Shown here in pieces: positions 61,701 through 64,000 of a stretch of DNA of 64,000 bases (positions are counted from its first letter, which is position 1; each line of letters opens with the position of its first letter). Origin of the DNA: Eudromia elegans (lineage: Eukaryota > Chordata > Aves > Tinamiformes > Tinamidae). A model generated the notes under the pieces. It had not been told where the DNA came from. It ran no database searches and worked only from the letters and a program-made list of their open reading frames with translations. Made by a program: the position numbers and the translations under genes. The stretch spans positions 1,270,201-1,334,200 of the forward strand of contig PTEX01000145.1 in assembly GCA_003342815.1 (NCBI GenBank), written 5' to 3'.

Positions 61701-64000
61701 GGCTGGTAACAAGTGCTGGCCTTCCATTAAGTTGTGAAGCTGAAAATCAGGTAATGAAAGAAGTTTCCTAAGTCCCAGTATGAGTGTCCTACTAATGATC
61801 TCTACCTAGGAAAAAGTGTAGGTATTCTGTATGCTAACAAGCTGCCACAAAAAGTAATTCTTCAAAGAAAAACGCAAAACAAAACAAAAAATGCCCCAAA
61901 ACCTCACAGCTATATGGACTGTATTTGACAACGTCTATCATTATATACCATTATATACTTTACCACTGATTAGGTTCTTGTGCTAATTGAACAAACATTG
62001 TTTCTTCTGCCATCACGTGAACTATCCAGGCCTGTATAGACCTTTCCATAACCGGCAGCCTTGCAGACAAGTGTGAAGTGCTGCTGCAAGATATCCAAAG
62101 TTTAACAGCTACAGAAATGCTCCATTTAGCACAGGCTGGGGGGCAAAGGCAGCCGATGACCAGTGGAAAGTTTCTAAGTGCATAAAAAGTCACGAGGAGA
62201 ATGGCAGCAGACGAAACCACCTACTGTTACAAATAGCATCTATGTCTCTTTTCCAGACATCTAACTGCACCATAATTTACCCTTATCATTGACACTGAAA
62301 GACATTTTGCAGTTGAGTATTTCCAAAGGGCTGAAAGGGCAAAAACAGGGAAAGAAAAAGGCACAGAGTTCTTTGCACAAAATGGGCACAGCACAGGCTG
62401 GCTGTCAAGGGCAGCTGCTGCAGAACAGCCAGACTTTCACGAACAGGACTGATTCTCAGAAACACAAGCCAGAAGCCAACTCATCAAAATCACTATCAAA
62501 AATACAATTTTATCATCTGTTCGGACTTTCACTTATCTCATTGCTGCCAGACCCTATTGATTACCACTATCTGCAGCTCTGCAGTATTAAGAAGGGTGAG
62601 CAAAGGGAAATGAAAGTGAGCATCTTCATACAACTACACTTACATGCTTTTTGGGGAGCATGAAAACTGTTGGTGCTCGCGGAAATGCATGTCTGGCTAC
62701 ATTTTTTTTTTCACTTAACACCATCTTATCCTCTGTAGACACTGACAATAGAATGGAGTAAAAGTCTGAAACTAAGACGTTTATTTAAACTACATTGAGG
62801 AATAAGGACTTTATCCATCAAAAAAGGCACTACATTCTCAAATACTGTTTTCTTCAATGCACTTGCTGAAAGCAATAATTGTTGTCTTTCTTCAGTGGAA
62901 GAGTCCTCCAACCTTTAGCATATTGCATACTGGACTAGACCACAAGACCAGGCTATAAAGCGTAGTGACAACAGGAGCTCTGCACTGCTGGAGGATGAAA
63001 ATGCTTTAGCAAAGTAATGTCATATCTGCCTTGGAAAACTAAAATATTTGGAAAATTAGGACCTACAGCTGGAAAGTTGGGTATAAGCTTCAAAACATTA
63101 CAACAGTTAAACATGATTATTCTCCAAGATTTCAGTCCTCCTCAATCTTGTTAGCATCCTATATGCCCCAAAGCTAATTCTGTGATATAAATGTATGTGG
63201 TTTTGGAGGAAAAGGAGAAAAGATGGGGCAAAACAGAACAGAAAAATATCTCTGTTCATTCTACTTCCATTCTGTTAGGAAAGTGTTCACAATCAAAACA
63301 AGAAGCCTCCACAATTTGTCATAGAATGAAATACTATACTTTCCTATCATGAAAGTAAAATCTATGTTTGTGAAAAGCATTAAACACCAGGGAAGTTCCA
63401 GTCACAGAACAGTTCTCTATGACAAATTACCCCATAAATGAGGCAGTCAGCAGTGTCCAAGACTCCTCATGTATTCCTGTGCTAAGTTGGCTCATAAGTA
63501 TACACCAGCCTTCAGTAAGATATATGAAAAAATAGCTCAGCTGCAATCTGGTGTGCAAGCTCACATACAGGCTCGAAAGTCAGATGAGCTCAGTTTCGAC
63601 TCTATACCCACTTGGTCTGTTGCAAGATTTTTGGAAAATACCTCTCTATAATCAGTATTCCCTCTCTCTACCCACCCAAGTAGTTTATACTTGCATCACT
63701 ACTGAAAATTGTCCAGACAAAATATTTTCATATGTCATTTAAATTATTGATCACCATCAGATTTTAGAGGGTAATCTGAATATGATTACTTCATTTTTTT
63801 TCCTACGCAGTTTAAGAGAAATCCAATAGAACAAAAAAGTAAAAATGTGCAAAATTAGCTTCACAGATGGTGATCAGAATGAACGATATTGAGTTCTAAC
63901 CCACAGGAATTCTAGACATTGGATCAGTACAAATGCATTCCTCTTCACATCATTCTTCTCCAAAAGCATCCTGAATTTGACCATCTGTCACTTAGGTCTT

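Larger units (their letters stand above)
45725..64000 (-). other. CADPS2 intron upstream of exon a (partial; continues past 64000)
   Basis: It ends CCCTAAG before exon a. The expected preceding exon (coding a motif near FEHQLLYNACQ) was not found in 45725-64000, so the intron is at least 18.3 kb. It holds a GC-rich patch at 46.4-46.6 kb, candidate cryptic exons near 47.0 and 58.7 kb, a degraded CR1 at 55.86-57.21 kb, homopolymer runs, and otherwise no supported gene. Confidence 0.85.

Noticed and set aside
45725-64000. Looked for nested single-exon genes such as RNF133 and RNF148, which sit inside CADPS2 in mammals, as well as the preceding CADPS2 exon
   Set aside because: No frame of suitable length or RING-finger cysteine pattern was found, and no sequence coding the FEHQLLYNACQ-like exon end was seen. 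They are outside the window or absent.
1-64000. CRISPR arrays, tRNA or rRNA genes, and bacterial-type operons
   Set aside because: There is no regularly spaced repeat, no tRNA-like T-arm motif with a supporting clover-leaf, and no compact gene arrays. The window is vertebrate intronic sequence.

Overview
The window is most likely a piece of a bird genome: a mostly AT-rich, intron-dominated stretch with a low density of interspersed repeats. Almost all the recognisable repeats are CR1 (chicken repeat 1) LINE copies, most of them short 5'-truncated 3' tails, as is typical of birds. There is no bacterial or phage content, no operon, and no long intact ORF. One assembly gap (56 N) follows a poly-T run at 17.2 kb.

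The only host gene I can support is on the minus strand. Five exons, read from high to low coordinates (45724-45644, 42878-42642, 38548-38427, 18673-18562, 10773-10634), have consensus splice sites and join in compatible phases into about 231 codons. They match the vertebrate CAPS family (calcium-dependent activator protein for secretion), and the diagnostic residues favour CADPS2 over CADPS. They encode the stretch before the C2 domain, the C2 domain itself and the first residues of the PH domain. Upstream exons (N-terminus) lie beyond 64000 and downstream exons (rest of PH, MUN/Munc13-homology region) lie before position 1. CAPS proteins act at secretory granules, priming dense-core vesicles for calcium-triggered exocytosis.

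Layout. 1-10633: downstream intron, with two 5'-truncated CR1 copies in opposite orientations (0.46-1.30 kb minus, 2.72-3.77 kb plus) and two small CR1 tails. 10.8-18.6 kb: intron with a GC-rich patch and the N gap. 18.7-38.4 kb: the largest complete intron (19.75 kb), with CR1 tails, a candidate solo LTR near 25.5 kb and simple repeats. 38.5-42.6 and 42.9-45.6 kb: short introns, the first with several small tandem duplications. 45.7-64 kb: upstream intron, with a very degraded CR1 copy (55.86-57.21 kb) that still shows endonuclease and reverse-transcriptase fragments, and two candidate cryptic or alternative exons (73 nt at 47.0 kb, 20 nt at 58.7 kb). Spliced together these two would add 31 codons in frame.

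I found no sign of a previously undescribed system. The most testable leads are the candidate exon pair, the inverted CR1 pair (possible double-stranded RNA in the pre-mRNA), the candidate solo LTR and a small homeodomain-motif-rich segment near 54.3 kb.
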